Shown here: positions 39,494 through 47,050 of the stretch, piece after piece | How the letters are laid out: each line of letters begins with the position of its first letter | Numbering within the stretch: the stretch's first letter is position 1 | Made by a program: the position numbers and the translations under genes | The notes under the pieces: generated by a model | What the model was told of the DNA's origin: nothing | Seen by the model: the letters and a program-made list of their open reading frames with translations, nothing else | Database searches by the model: none | NCBI GenBank assembly: GCA_002336895.1 | Contig: DDFC01000031.1 | Location: 1-64,000 of the forward strand | Length of the DNA: 64,000 nt | Origin: Verrucomicrobiaceae bacterium UBA1938 | GTDB lineage: Bacteria; Verrucomicrobiota; Verrucomicrobiia; Verrucomicrobiales; Verrucomicrobiaceae | Direction: 5' to 3'

Positions 39494-42031
39494 ATGCCTT
39501 CCCCCTGTCTCCGCAGAGCCCAGGCTCGTCCCAGGCGCCTTGCCCGCATGCTTGCCGCCCTCATGCTCGCCTCCATCCTGGCGCACGCCCAAACCGCCCC
39601 TCCGCAGATCGAGCAGCGCTGCATCGAATGCCACGACAAGGACACCACCAAAGGCGGCCTCGATCTCACCTCGCTCACCTTTGATCTCACCGATCCCGCC
39701 ACCCGCGACCGCTGGATCCGCATCTACGACCGCGTCGAAAAAGGCGAGATGCCTCCGGAGTCCGAAGACCTCCCGCAGCCAGAGCGCACCGCCCTCGTTC
39801 AATCTCTCGCCACCTCTATCACCACCGCCGATCACGCTGACATCCTCGCCCACGGTCGCGGCCCCCTCCGCCGCCTCAATCGCGACGAGTACGAACAAAA
39901 CCTGCGAGACATCCTCCAGCTCCCCGATCTCGACATCCGCGACATCCTCCCCGAAGACCGCGAAGGCCACCGCTTCAACAAAACCACGGCCATGCTCGAC
40001 ATGTCCCGCGTTCAGCTCGTCGCCTACCTCGATGCCGCAGAGGCCGCGCTGCATGCCGCCATGACCACCGAGCCCGCACCGCCGCCCATGATCAAATACC
40101 GCGCCGTCGGCACCGATCTCTTCCCCGGCACCGGCACCTTCGGCAACCGCGAAGCCATGTTCTTCACCCGCGACAACAAAGCCACCGACCTCAAAGGCCA
40201 TCACGATAAAAACGAAAAGCACAGCGCCCGGGACGAAACGCTCGAGATGGCCCTCTTCCGCTCCGCCAGCTGGCCCTACCTCGGCACACCCAAGCACTTC
40301 ACTGCCAAACGCACTGGTAACTACAAAGTCCGCTTCTCCGCCCGCGCCGTCCTCCAGCAGCCCGGCTTCGTCATCACACCGGCTACCAAGCCTCTGCCCA
40401 TGACCTTCCGCACCCGCAAACCCGCCGGCGTGGACATCATCAATGAAGTCCACGACTCCGGCGGCATCATCGACATCCAGCCCGAAAAGCGCGTTTACGA
40501 AACCACCGTCCGTCTGCGCGCAGGCGAAGCCATTGAGTACAGCCTCCTCGGCCTTCCCATGCCGCTGGCCATGAACCCCAACGGCTCCGCTCCCTCCTAC
40601 CGCTACCCGCCGTTTCCTGAAGGCGGCCAGCCCGGCCTCGCCGTGCAGTGGCTGGAAATCGAAGGCCCCATCGAATCTCAAACCTGGCCCCCAGCGTCCC
40701 ACCGCGTCCTCTTTGACGACCTCGGCATCCAGCCCAAACCCAAGGCCCCGCAGCAGGAGGCCAATCGCCTTCTGCGCCGCTTCGTCGCACTCGCCTCCCG
40801 CGAGCCCGTCCCCGAAGAAGACCTGAAACTCTTCGACTCCCTCATCCAGGACCAGCTCGCCAAAAACGTGTCCTTCCCCGAGGCCATGCTCGCTGGCTAC
40901 AAGGCCTTCCTCGCCTCCGGCGACTTCATCTACGTCCGCGAGCCCATCAAGGCAGATGACCACTTCGCCATCGCCTCCCGCCTCTCCCACTTCCTCACCA
41001 ACTCACGTCCCGACGCCCAGCTCATGGACCTCGCGCAAAACAAAAAGCTGCGCGATCCCCAGACTCTCCGCACCGAAACCGAACGCCTCATCGCCAGTCC
41101 CGGCTTTGACCGCTTCGTCAAAAACTTCACCGACTGCTGGCTCAATCTCCGCCACATCCGCCGCGACGACCCCGACATCCGCCTCTTCCCCGAGTACCGC
41201 TTCGACGAATACCTCGTCGAAAGCATGGAGCGCGAAACCCGCACCTTCTTCACATCGATGATCCGCGACAACCTGCCCGCCAGCGTGCTGGTGCAGTCAG
41301 ACTTCGTCTTCGCCAACGACCGTCTCTCCACCCACTACCAGCTTCCACCACTCACTGGCTCCGCCATGCGCAGGGTCACCCTGCCCCAGGGCAGCCCCCT
41401 CGGCGGCCTCCTAACCCAGGCCGCCGTGTTAAAAGTCAGCGCCAACGGCACCACCACCTCCCCCGTCGTTCGCGGCGCCTGGGTCATGGAGCGCCTCATC
41501 GGCCAGCCACCTCCACCACCGCCCGCCAGCGTCCCCGCCGTCGAGCCCGACATACGCGGAGCCAAAACCATCCGCGATCTCCTCGCCCTCCACACCAAAT
41601 CCAAATCCTGCGCCGCCTGCCACGCCCGATTCGACCCCGTCGGCCTCGCCCTCGAAAACTTCGACATCCTCGGCGGTTGGCGCACCCACTATCGCGGCCT
41701 TGAAGAAGGAGAACGCATCACCGGCATCGACCGCGCTGGCCACACCTTCAGCTACACCATCGCCTCCCCCGTGGACACCGCTGGAAAACTCCTCGACGGC
41801 CGCACCTTCAAGAACATCAACGACCTCAAAACCCTCCTCTCCGCCAATCCCCGCCAGCTCGCCCGCAACCTCCTCCACCAGTTCACCCTCTACTCCACCG
41901 GCACCCCCGTCCGCTTCTCCGACCGCCCCCAAATCGAATCCCTCCTCAACACCTGCGCCAAAGCCAACTACCCCATCCGCGACCTCCTCCACGCCCTCAT
42001 CCAAAGCCCCATCTTCCTCGGCGGTCTTTGA
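39494..42031 (+). CDS. DUF1587/DUF1592/DUF1588/DUF1585 cytochrome-type protein
   Basis: A large exported protein (845 residues) typical of Planctomycetes and Verrucomicrobia. The signal region ends near ASILAHAQ; an in-frame ATG at 39548 would give a shorter n-region. The heme-binding motif C43-I-E-C-H47 lies in a PSCyt1-like segment. DUF1587 follows (PLRRLNRDEYEQNLRDIL, about residue 125), then a beta-rich middle, DUF1592 (FVYVREP...CWLNLRHIRRDDPD), DUF1588 with VVRGAWVMERLIG and a second C-A-A-C-H motif in SCAACHARFDPVGLALENFD, and DUF1585 (RQLARNLLHQFTLYSTG). The biochemical role of the family is unknown; a periplasmic redox function is inferred from the C-x-x-C-H motifs. The usual partner, a DUF1552 gene, lies downstream but about 940 bp away. 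Confidence 0.92.
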   Translation: MPSPCLRRAQARPRRLARMLAALMLASILAHAQTAPPQIEQRCIECHDKDTTKGGLDLTSLTFDLTDPATRDRWIRIYDRVEKGEMPPESEDLPQPERTALVQSLATSITTADHADILAHGRGPLRRLNRDEYEQNLRDILQLPDLDIRDILPEDREGHRFNKTTAMLDMSRVQLVAYLDAAEAALHAAMTTEPAPPPMIKYRAVGTDLFPGTGTFGNREAMFFTRDNKATDLKGHHDKNEKHSARDETLEMALFRSASWPYLGTPKHFTAKRTGNYKVRFSARAVLQQPGFVITPATKPLPMTFRTRKPAGVDIINEVHDSGGIIDIQPEKRVYETTVRLRAGEAIEYSLLGLPMPLAMNPNGSAPSYRYPPFPEGGQPGLAVQWLEIEGPIESQTWPPASHRVLFDDLGIQPKPKAPQQEANRLLRRFVALASREPVPEEDLKLFDSLIQDQLAKNVSFPEAMLAGYKAFLASGDFIYVREPIKADDHFAIASRLSHFLTNSRPDAQLMDLAQNKKLRDPQTLRTETERLIASPGFDRFVKNFTDCWLNLRHIRRDDPDIRLFPEYRFDEYLVESMERETRTFFTSMIRDNLPASVLVQSDFVFANDRLSTHYQLPPLTGSAMRRVTLPQGSPLGGLLTQAAVLKVSANGTTTSPVVRGAWVMERLIGQPPPPPPASVPAVEPDIRGAKTIRDLLALHTKSKSCAACHARFDPVGLALENFDILGGWRTHYRGLEEGERITGIDRAGHTFSYTIASPVDTAGKLLDGRTFKNINDLKTLLSANPRQLARNLLHQFTLYSTGTPVRFSDRPQIESLLNTCAKANYPIRDLLHALIQSPIFLGGL

Positions 42032-42115
42032 AAAGATCCCGAGCATCCCCAAAAAGGACCACCTTTTTCCACCCCGATGTCAAAAGCTCCAGGAGTACCG
42101 CAAGTGCGCCAGCAT

Positions 42116-42149
42116 AGTGGTCCGCACAGTCCCCTGTGCGGCGCTCCGC
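42116..42149 (+). repeat. REP-like hairpin, second exact copy (loop TCCC)
   Basis: 34 bp identical to 813-846: stem CCGCACAG (42122-42129), loop TCCC, stem CTGTGCGG (42134-42141), then CGCTCCGC. It lies 85 bp after the DUF1592-type gene, in the 228-bp gap before the GTG-started small ORF. Confidence 0.8.
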
Positions 42150-42259
42150 AATTTCCCTCCCTCTCCGCGTTTCACTGAAAGCACTCGGTACAGTCACCGC
42201 GCTGGTTCTCCAACACGGACACCGAACCACGATCAAAAATCACTAAACCTCAGCGTCCT

Positions 42260-42652
42260 GTGAAAATCGAAGCCGAACGAGCACCTCCATTTTATCCAGA
42301 CCATTACCCGCTGATCGCCTTCCAGCTTTCCTATGACGAAATGGTGACCCGCTTTGGACCTGCGCACAGGGGGATGGATGAAAACGATAACGAACCCGGA
42401 CCATGCGAATACTGGTCATTCCTATTCCCATGCGGACTTTCTATTTTTATCACCTTTCATTTGAAAGCGCCAAACGGTCCCAGTGGGGACGTTTATGCGT
42501 CCAGTCGTGACGTCGGTCACATCCTCAAGCATCTGCCTATAGACGACTGTGTTTTTTGGCGTCTCGATATAGCAGAGCCAGATCTGTACCGTGAACGCGG
42601 CGGAATCGTCTCTTCAACCTGTCGTCATGGATCAACCAGAACGCTTAATTAA
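42260..42652 (+). CDS. Hypothetical protein in a low-GC island
   Basis: A 130-residue cytoplasmic protein with a GTG start at 42260; the next in-frame ATG (residue 28) would cut off the N-terminal YPDHYPLIAFQLSYDE. Aromatic-rich core: RFGPAHRGMDENDNEPGP, then CEYWSFLFPCGLSIFITFHL, and HILKHLPIDDCVFWRLD. I do not recognise a named family; the pattern resembles small immunity-type or SMI1-like accessory proteins, but that is only an impression. GC is clearly lower than in the neighbours (26 of 60 bases in 42421-42480 against 40 of 60 in 41821-41880), and the gene sits between two repeat elements that separate a normally adjacent gene pair. Probably acquired. Confidence 0.6.
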   Translation: MKIEAERAPPFYPDHYPLIAFQLSYDEMVTRFGPAHRGMDENDNEPGPCEYWSFLFPCGLSIFITFHLKAPNGPSGDVYASSRDVGHILKHLPIDDCVFWRLDIAEPDLYRERGGIVSSTCRHGSTRTLN

Positions 42653-42736
42653 AGGATGAATTCCCATTACATTGCTAACGCACTCTCGTGTCATCTCAGC
42701 ATGATCGCAATGGCGCGTGTCCGTCCTATGTCATCC

Positions 42737-42894
42737 TTCGCCACTCCACTCCGCCCCACACCAGCCCCAAAGGGGCTGCGTAATTCAGCCCAGGGTCAGC
42801 CGAGCCAAAGCGAGGCGACCCTGGGTGCTGCCACCCGACAGGGAAGCAAACCCACCGCTCCGCCGCATCCAACAGGCACCAGCAGCGTCTGCAA
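42737..42894. repeat. Dispersed ~160-bp repeat, copy 2
   Basis: Best-preserved copy. It contains AGCCCCAAAGGGGCT (perfect 6-bp stem) and a 9-bp stem CCCAGGGTC (42789-42797) / GACCCTGGG (42817-42825), then GGGAAGCAAACCCA and CACCAGCAGCG. Homologous to 1079-1238. The rest of the gap 42653-42972 contains no gene I can support. Confidence 0.75.
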
Positions 42895-42972
42895 AACGCC
42901 CCGCCACACATCTGTGCGCACGCTAACCACCTGTCATTCAATTGTCCCACATCTCTTTGCCTGATCGTCTCC

Positions 42973-44271
42973 ATGCACGCTCCCCACATCGCCAAAAACT
43001 TCTCGCGTCGTCGCTTTTTGCACAACGCAGGTGTCACGCTGGCTCTTCCATTGTTGGAATGCTTAAACCCCGTGTTCGGCAAGGCCGCTCAGACAAAGGC
43101 ACCTCAGCGCCTCCTCATCATCTCTAACAATCTCGGCTTCTTGCCGAAACCCTTCTTCCCAAAGAGCGCCGGCCTTGATTACGAGTTGTCGCCAACTCTG
43201 AAACCTCTCGCCGAAGTCCGCAACGAGTTCACCCTCTTCAGCGGCCTCTCCCACCCCGACGTCAACGGCGGCCACAGCGCCGAAAACTGCTTCCTCACCG
43301 CCGCACGCGGCCCCACCAAAAGCGGCTTCCGCAATCAAATCTCCCTCGACCAATACATCGCCGAAAAACTCGGCCAGCAGACCCGCTATCCAACACTCAA
43401 CCTCGGCGTCAACATCGACAAAGCCAACCGCAGCCTCTCCTGGACCCGCGACGGCGTCCTCCTTCCCGCCGAAGACAGCGCACCCGCACTCTTCCGCCGC
43501 ATGTTCGTTCAGGGCGATCCCGCCGCCGTCAAAAAACAGCTCCAGCAGCTCGACGAACGCGGCAGCATCCTCGACACCCTCCTCGACCAAACCAAACGCC
43601 TCAGCCGCGACCTCGGCAGCACCGACCGTGCCCGCCTTGACCAATACCTCACCTCCGTCCGCGAAGTCGAAGAACGCCTCCTCACCGCTCGCGAATGGGA
43701 GCTCAAGCCCAAGCCCGTCGCCACCCAGCCCGAGCCCAAGGACATCCAGGACAAAAAGCTCATCTTCGAAAAGCTCGACCTCATGCTTTCGATGGCCCAG
43801 CTCGCATTCGAATCCGACTCCACCCGCATCGTCACACTCATGGTCGATGCCTTCGCCACACCCGCCTTCCATCTCCCCGGCGCTGACAACACCACCGAAG
43901 GCTACCACGGACTCAGCCACCACGGCCAGGCCGAAGAAAAAGTACGCCAGCTCGCCGAAGCCGACATCGAGCAGATGCGCCTCTTCAAAAAGCTCATCCA
44001 AACCCTCGCCTCAAAAAAGGAAGACGAAGCCCGTCTCCTCGACCGCACCATGGTCCTCTTCGGCAGCAACATGGGAGATGCCAACACCCACGACAACACC
44101 AACCTTCCCATCCTCCTCGCCGGCGGCGGCTTCAAACACGGCCAGCACCTCGCCTTCAAACGCGACACCAACCTCCCCCTCAGCAACCTCTTCGTCTCCC
44201 TCCTTCACCGCCTCGGCGTCGAGTCGAACCAATTCGGCTCCAGCACCGGCACCCTCACCGGCCTGGTCTAG
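42973..44271 (+). CDS. DUF1552 family protein, exported
   Basis: A 432-residue protein with a twin-arginine-like leader: NFSRRRFLHNAGVTLALPLLE. The body matches DUF1552 (PF07586): RLLIISNNLGFLPKPFFP, FTLFSGLSHPDVNGGHSAENCFLT, a basic linker NQISLDQYIAEKLG, YPTLNLGVN, and near the end GSNMGDANTHDNTNLPILLAGGGFKHG. DUF1552 genes regularly follow DUF1592/DUF1588/DUF1585 genes in Verrucomicrobia and Planctomycetes, as here, and their folds are thought to be related to the sulfatase/phosphatase superfamily. Substrate unknown. The partner gene is separated by an inserted island rather than being directly adjacent. Confidence 0.9.
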   Translation: MHAPHIAKNFSRRRFLHNAGVTLALPLLECLNPVFGKAAQTKAPQRLLIISNNLGFLPKPFFPKSAGLDYELSPTLKPLAEVRNEFTLFSGLSHPDVNGGHSAENCFLTAARGPTKSGFRNQISLDQYIAEKLGQQTRYPTLNLGVNIDKANRSLSWTRDGVLLPAEDSAPALFRRMFVQGDPAAVKKQLQQLDERGSILDTLLDQTKRLSRDLGSTDRARLDQYLTSVREVEERLLTAREWELKPKPVATQPEPKDIQDKKLIFEKLDLMLSMAQLAFESDSTRIVTLMVDAFATPAFHLPGADNTTEGYHGLSHHGQAEEKVRQLAEADIEQMRLFKKLIQTLASKKEDEARLLDRTMVLFGSNMGDANTHDNTNLPILLAGGGFKHGQHLAFKRDTNLPLSNLFVSLLHRLGVESNQFGSSTGTLTGLV

Positions 44272-44303
44272 ATCACCGCGATAATCTTGCGCATAGAAAG
44301 CGG

Positions 44304-44376
44304 CCCTCCCTCTCCCCGCCCCTGACACACGACAACAGCGAACATTTCTCTCCGGGGAGAGGGTTGGGGTGAGGGG
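44304..44376. repeat. REP-like inverted repeat of the CCCTCTCC type
   Basis: CCCTCCCTCTCCCC (44304-44317) faces a G-rich arm GGGTTGGGGTGAGGGG (44361-44376), and between them CTCTCC-GG-GGAGAG (44348-44361) forms a small hairpin. C/G-rich repeats with GGAGAGGGTTGGGGTGAGGGG are widespread in unrelated bacterial genomes. It lies between the DUF1552 gene and the sensor kinase and may act as a transcription-attenuating or nucleoid element. Confidence 0.6.
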
Positions 44377-44461
44377 ACGACCAGCGCCTTTCGCAAGCAT
44401 GGGCTGCCCCCTCACAGCCTAGTGCCCCTGTCCCGCCTTCACGTGGGTTGCACTCATCCTA

Positions 44462-46366
44462 TTGTCGGGAATGGTCACCCCTTTGAAACCAGCCCTGCTC
44501 ATCCTTGCATCCTTCCTCGGGTGGCTGAACCCACAGCTCTCCACCCTGGACCATCGCCAGCACGAGCTCCAAACCGCGCTGTCAAAACTTCCCGCCCTGC
44601 CCGCGCCCCAGCCCCTGGAGCACGCCGGATTCCACAGCGGCCTCGCCCCGCACGCCGACTCCGTCCGCTGGGTCCAGATCGACCTCGGTGCCGAATACTC
44701 GCTCGACTCAGTCGTCGTCATCCCCGCCATGCTCGGCGTGGTCGAATCCTACGGCTTCCCCAGCCGCTTCCGGATCGACGCCTCAAACGACCCCCTTTTT
44801 GCCGAATCCGACACACTATTAGACCATTTCTCCGACAATAACACACCCTCACCCGCGCCATGGTTCGTGGCAGGAAATGGAATCAAAGCACGCCACATCC
44901 GCTTCACCGCTACCACCCTCGCCGCCCAGCCTCACGGCACCCGCCGCCACATCTTCTGCCTCGGCGAGCTCCTCGTCTTCAGCCAGGGCCGCAATGTCGC
45001 TCTCCACGCCCAGGTCCTCGCCCCCAACTCCGTCGAAACCCTCCCCACCTGGTCCCCACGCCATCTCGTCGATGGTGCTTACTCACTCGGTCTCCCGGTG
45101 CAGCCTGATGAAATCAATGGCAACGGATGGCACAGCGGCATCTCCACCACCGCAGAGACCACCAAATGGATTCAGCTGCATTTGGGCGCACCACATGCCA
45201 TCGATGAGATCCGCCTCATCCCCGCCCACCCACGCGACTACCCCGAGCGCTCCGGCTTCGGCTTCCCCCGCCGCTTCAAAGTGGAAGCCGATGGCAAAAC
45301 CATCTTCGACACCACCTCCGCCGACTTCCCCAATCCCGCAGACACCCCCGTTGCCTTCCCATGCCCCAATCTGCGTGCTCAGACCATCCGCGTCACCGCC
45401 ACCCGCCTTTGGGAACGCAGCGGCGACTTCGTCTTCGCACTCGCAGAACTGCAGGCATTCGACCATGGTCGCAACATCGCGCTCAACTCTGCCGTCACCA
45501 GTTCAGACGACACCGTCACCGCATCCTGGACCCGCGCCGGTCTCATCGACGCACGCAGCAGCACCGGCACGCTCGTGGATGAATCCACCTGGCTCGCAGC
45601 TCTGTCCCAGCGCCGGCAGCTCACCGATGAACTCACCGCCTTGGAAACTCAGCGCACCCAGGCGCTTGCCATCGCATACCAGCGCACCGCATGGCTTGGC
45701 GGCAGCGTCTTAGGCCTCGCCATCCTTACCGCCTGGCTCGCATGGCTGCGTTCCCGCCGCTCTCGCCAGCAGGAGATGGAATCTCTGCGCCACCGCATCT
45801 CCCGTGACCTCCATGACGAAATCGGCAGCCACCTCGGCAGCATCCGCCTCATGTCAGAGCTGGCTCTGCGCGATGGCCCCGCCTCCGACTCCCTTCAGGA
45901 AATCCACCGTCTCGCAGGAGAGGCCGCCGAGTCCATGCGCGGCATCATCTGGCTCGTCCGCGAGGGCGATCTTCCTCCTCTTGCCAGCCTCGTCGAGGCC
46001 ATGCGCCAAAGCGCCGCCTCCTTGCTCAAAGACATCGACTGGCAGCTTGATGCACCCAGCAGCGGCGAACCCGCCACCGCTTCACTCGAATTCCACCGCC
46101 AGGTCTTCCTCCTCTTCCGCGAGGCCGTTCACAACATCGCCCGTCATGCCCATGCTGCAAAAGTGCGCATCACGGTGAACTGGAAAGCAAAACACTTCCA
46201 CCTCCGCATTGAAGACGACGGCTGCGGCTTCGATGCCGCCGCTGTCACCGCCGGAAACGGCCTCGCCAATCTCCACCACCGCGCCACCGTTCTCGGTGGC
46301 ACTTTACAGATCACCAGCAGTCCCGGCAGCGGCACCTGCATCACCCTGGAGGCCGATTTCTCATGA
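44462..46366 (+). CDS. Sensor histidine kinase with two periplasmic discoidin-like domains
   Basis: A 634-residue membrane kinase. After an N-terminal signal/anchor (ALLILASFLGWL) come two related beta-sandwich domains of F5/8 type C (discoidin) appearance: residues about 56-178 (GFHSG...RWVQIDLGAEYSLDSV) and 222-338 (GWHSG...KWIQLHLGAPHAIDEI). A coiled segment (RRQLTDELTALETQRTQ) leads to one transmembrane helix (about 408-430). The cytoplasmic part has a HisKA_3 dimerisation domain with the phospho-acceptor H451 in RDLHDEIGSHLGSIR and an HATPase (REAVHNIARHAHA, EDDGCGFD, GLANLHHRA). It overlaps the response regulator by 4 bp. Discoidin domains commonly bind sugars or surfaces, so the sensor may read a glycan; the next enzyme carries the same domain. 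Confidence 0.9.
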   Translation: MSGMVTPLKPALLILASFLGWLNPQLSTLDHRQHELQTALSKLPALPAPQPLEHAGFHSGLAPHADSVRWVQIDLGAEYSLDSVVVIPAMLGVVESYGFPSRFRIDASNDPLFAESDTLLDHFSDNNTPSPAPWFVAGNGIKARHIRFTATTLAAQPHGTRRHIFCLGELLVFSQGRNVALHAQVLAPNSVETLPTWSPRHLVDGAYSLGLPVQPDEINGNGWHSGISTTAETTKWIQLHLGAPHAIDEIRLIPAHPRDYPERSGFGFPRRFKVEADGKTIFDTTSADFPNPADTPVAFPCPNLRAQTIRVTATRLWERSGDFVFALAELQAFDHGRNIALNSAVTSSDDTVTASWTRAGLIDARSSTGTLVDESTWLAALSQRRQLTDELTALETQRTQALAIAYQRTAWLGGSVLGLAILTAWLAWLRSRRSRQQEMESLRHRISRDLHDEIGSHLGSIRLMSELALRDGPASDSLQEIHRLAGEAAESMRGIIWLVREGDLPPLASLVEAMRQSAASLLKDIDWQLDAPSSGEPATASLEFHRQVFLLFREAVHNIARHAHAAKVRITVNWKAKHFHLRIEDDGCGFDAAAVTAGNGLANLHHRATVLGGTLQITSSPGSGTCITLEADFS

Positions 46367-46995
46367 GCACCCTTTGGATCGTTGAAGATCATGCTGCCTT
46401 TCGGCGCACTCTCGTGCGTCTCCTTGCCACCGAATCCGACCTGCAGTGCCCCCGCGACTTCGACTCCTGCGAAAAGCTCCTCGCAGCACTTTCAGAATCA
46501 AACGCCCCCGATTTGATCCTCCTCGATGTCGGCCTGCCCGGCATGAGCGGCCTCGATGCCATCCGCCTCATCAAAGAACGCGCACCCAAGACCCTCGTCG
46601 TCATCCTCACCGTCTTCGAGGATGACGATAAAGTGTTCCAGGCTATCTGCGCAGGGGCCGCCGGGTATCTGCTCAAGACCGGCAGCGGAACCGACATCAC
46701 CCAGGCCGTGCGCGATGCACTCGCGGGCGGCTCCCCCATGAATCCCCGCATCGCCCGCCGTGTGCTGGACATGTTTTCCAAACTCGCACCCAAACAGCGC
46801 GACTACGGTCTCAGCGACCGCGAAAAGGAGATCCTGCAGTTGATGACCACCGGACTCATCAAAAAGGAGATCGCCGACAGGTTGAGCCTCAGCGTGCACA
46901 CCGTGGACACCTACCTGCGCCGCATCTACGAGAAGCTGGAGGTCAACACCCGCACCGGCGCCGTGGCCAAGGCGCTCAAAGAGGGGCTGGTCTGA
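46363..46995 (+). CDS. LuxR/NarL-family response regulator
   Basis: A 210-residue regulator. The receiver domain (1-120) has the acidic pocket E8-D9 (WIVEDH), phospho-acceptor D55 (LILLDVGLPG), a switch threonine in VVILTVFED, and K in YLLKTG. The output domain is a LuxR-type helix-turn-helix: LSDREKEILQLMTTGLIKKEIADRL, then SVHTVDTYLRRIYEKLEVNTRTGAV. The ATG overlaps the kinase stop (ATGA), so kinase and regulator are translationally coupled. Likely target is the downstream PSCyt/PSD1 gene 55 bp away, and perhaps itself; I see no obvious binding palindrome in that gap. Confidence 0.95.
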   Translation: MSTLWIVEDHAAFRRTLVRLLATESDLQCPRDFDSCEKLLAALSESNAPDLILLDVGLPGMSGLDAIRLIKERAPKTLVVILTVFEDDDKVFQAICAGAAGYLLKTGSGTDITQAVRDALAGGSPMNPRIARRVLDMFSKLAPKQRDYGLSDREKEILQLMTTGLIKKEIADRLSLSVHTVDTYLRRIYEKLEVNTRTGAVAKALKEGLV

Positions 46996-47050
46996 CTGTC
47001 CCGCGCTCGCGTGGCATGAAAAGCCTCCTCGTGCATCGTATATCCTGCAC

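Noticed and set aside
39473..40990. Minus-strand open frame of 505 residues opposite the DUF1592-type gene
   Set aside because: No recognisable domain, compositionally a shadow, and the plus-strand gene has heme motifs and DUF landmarks.
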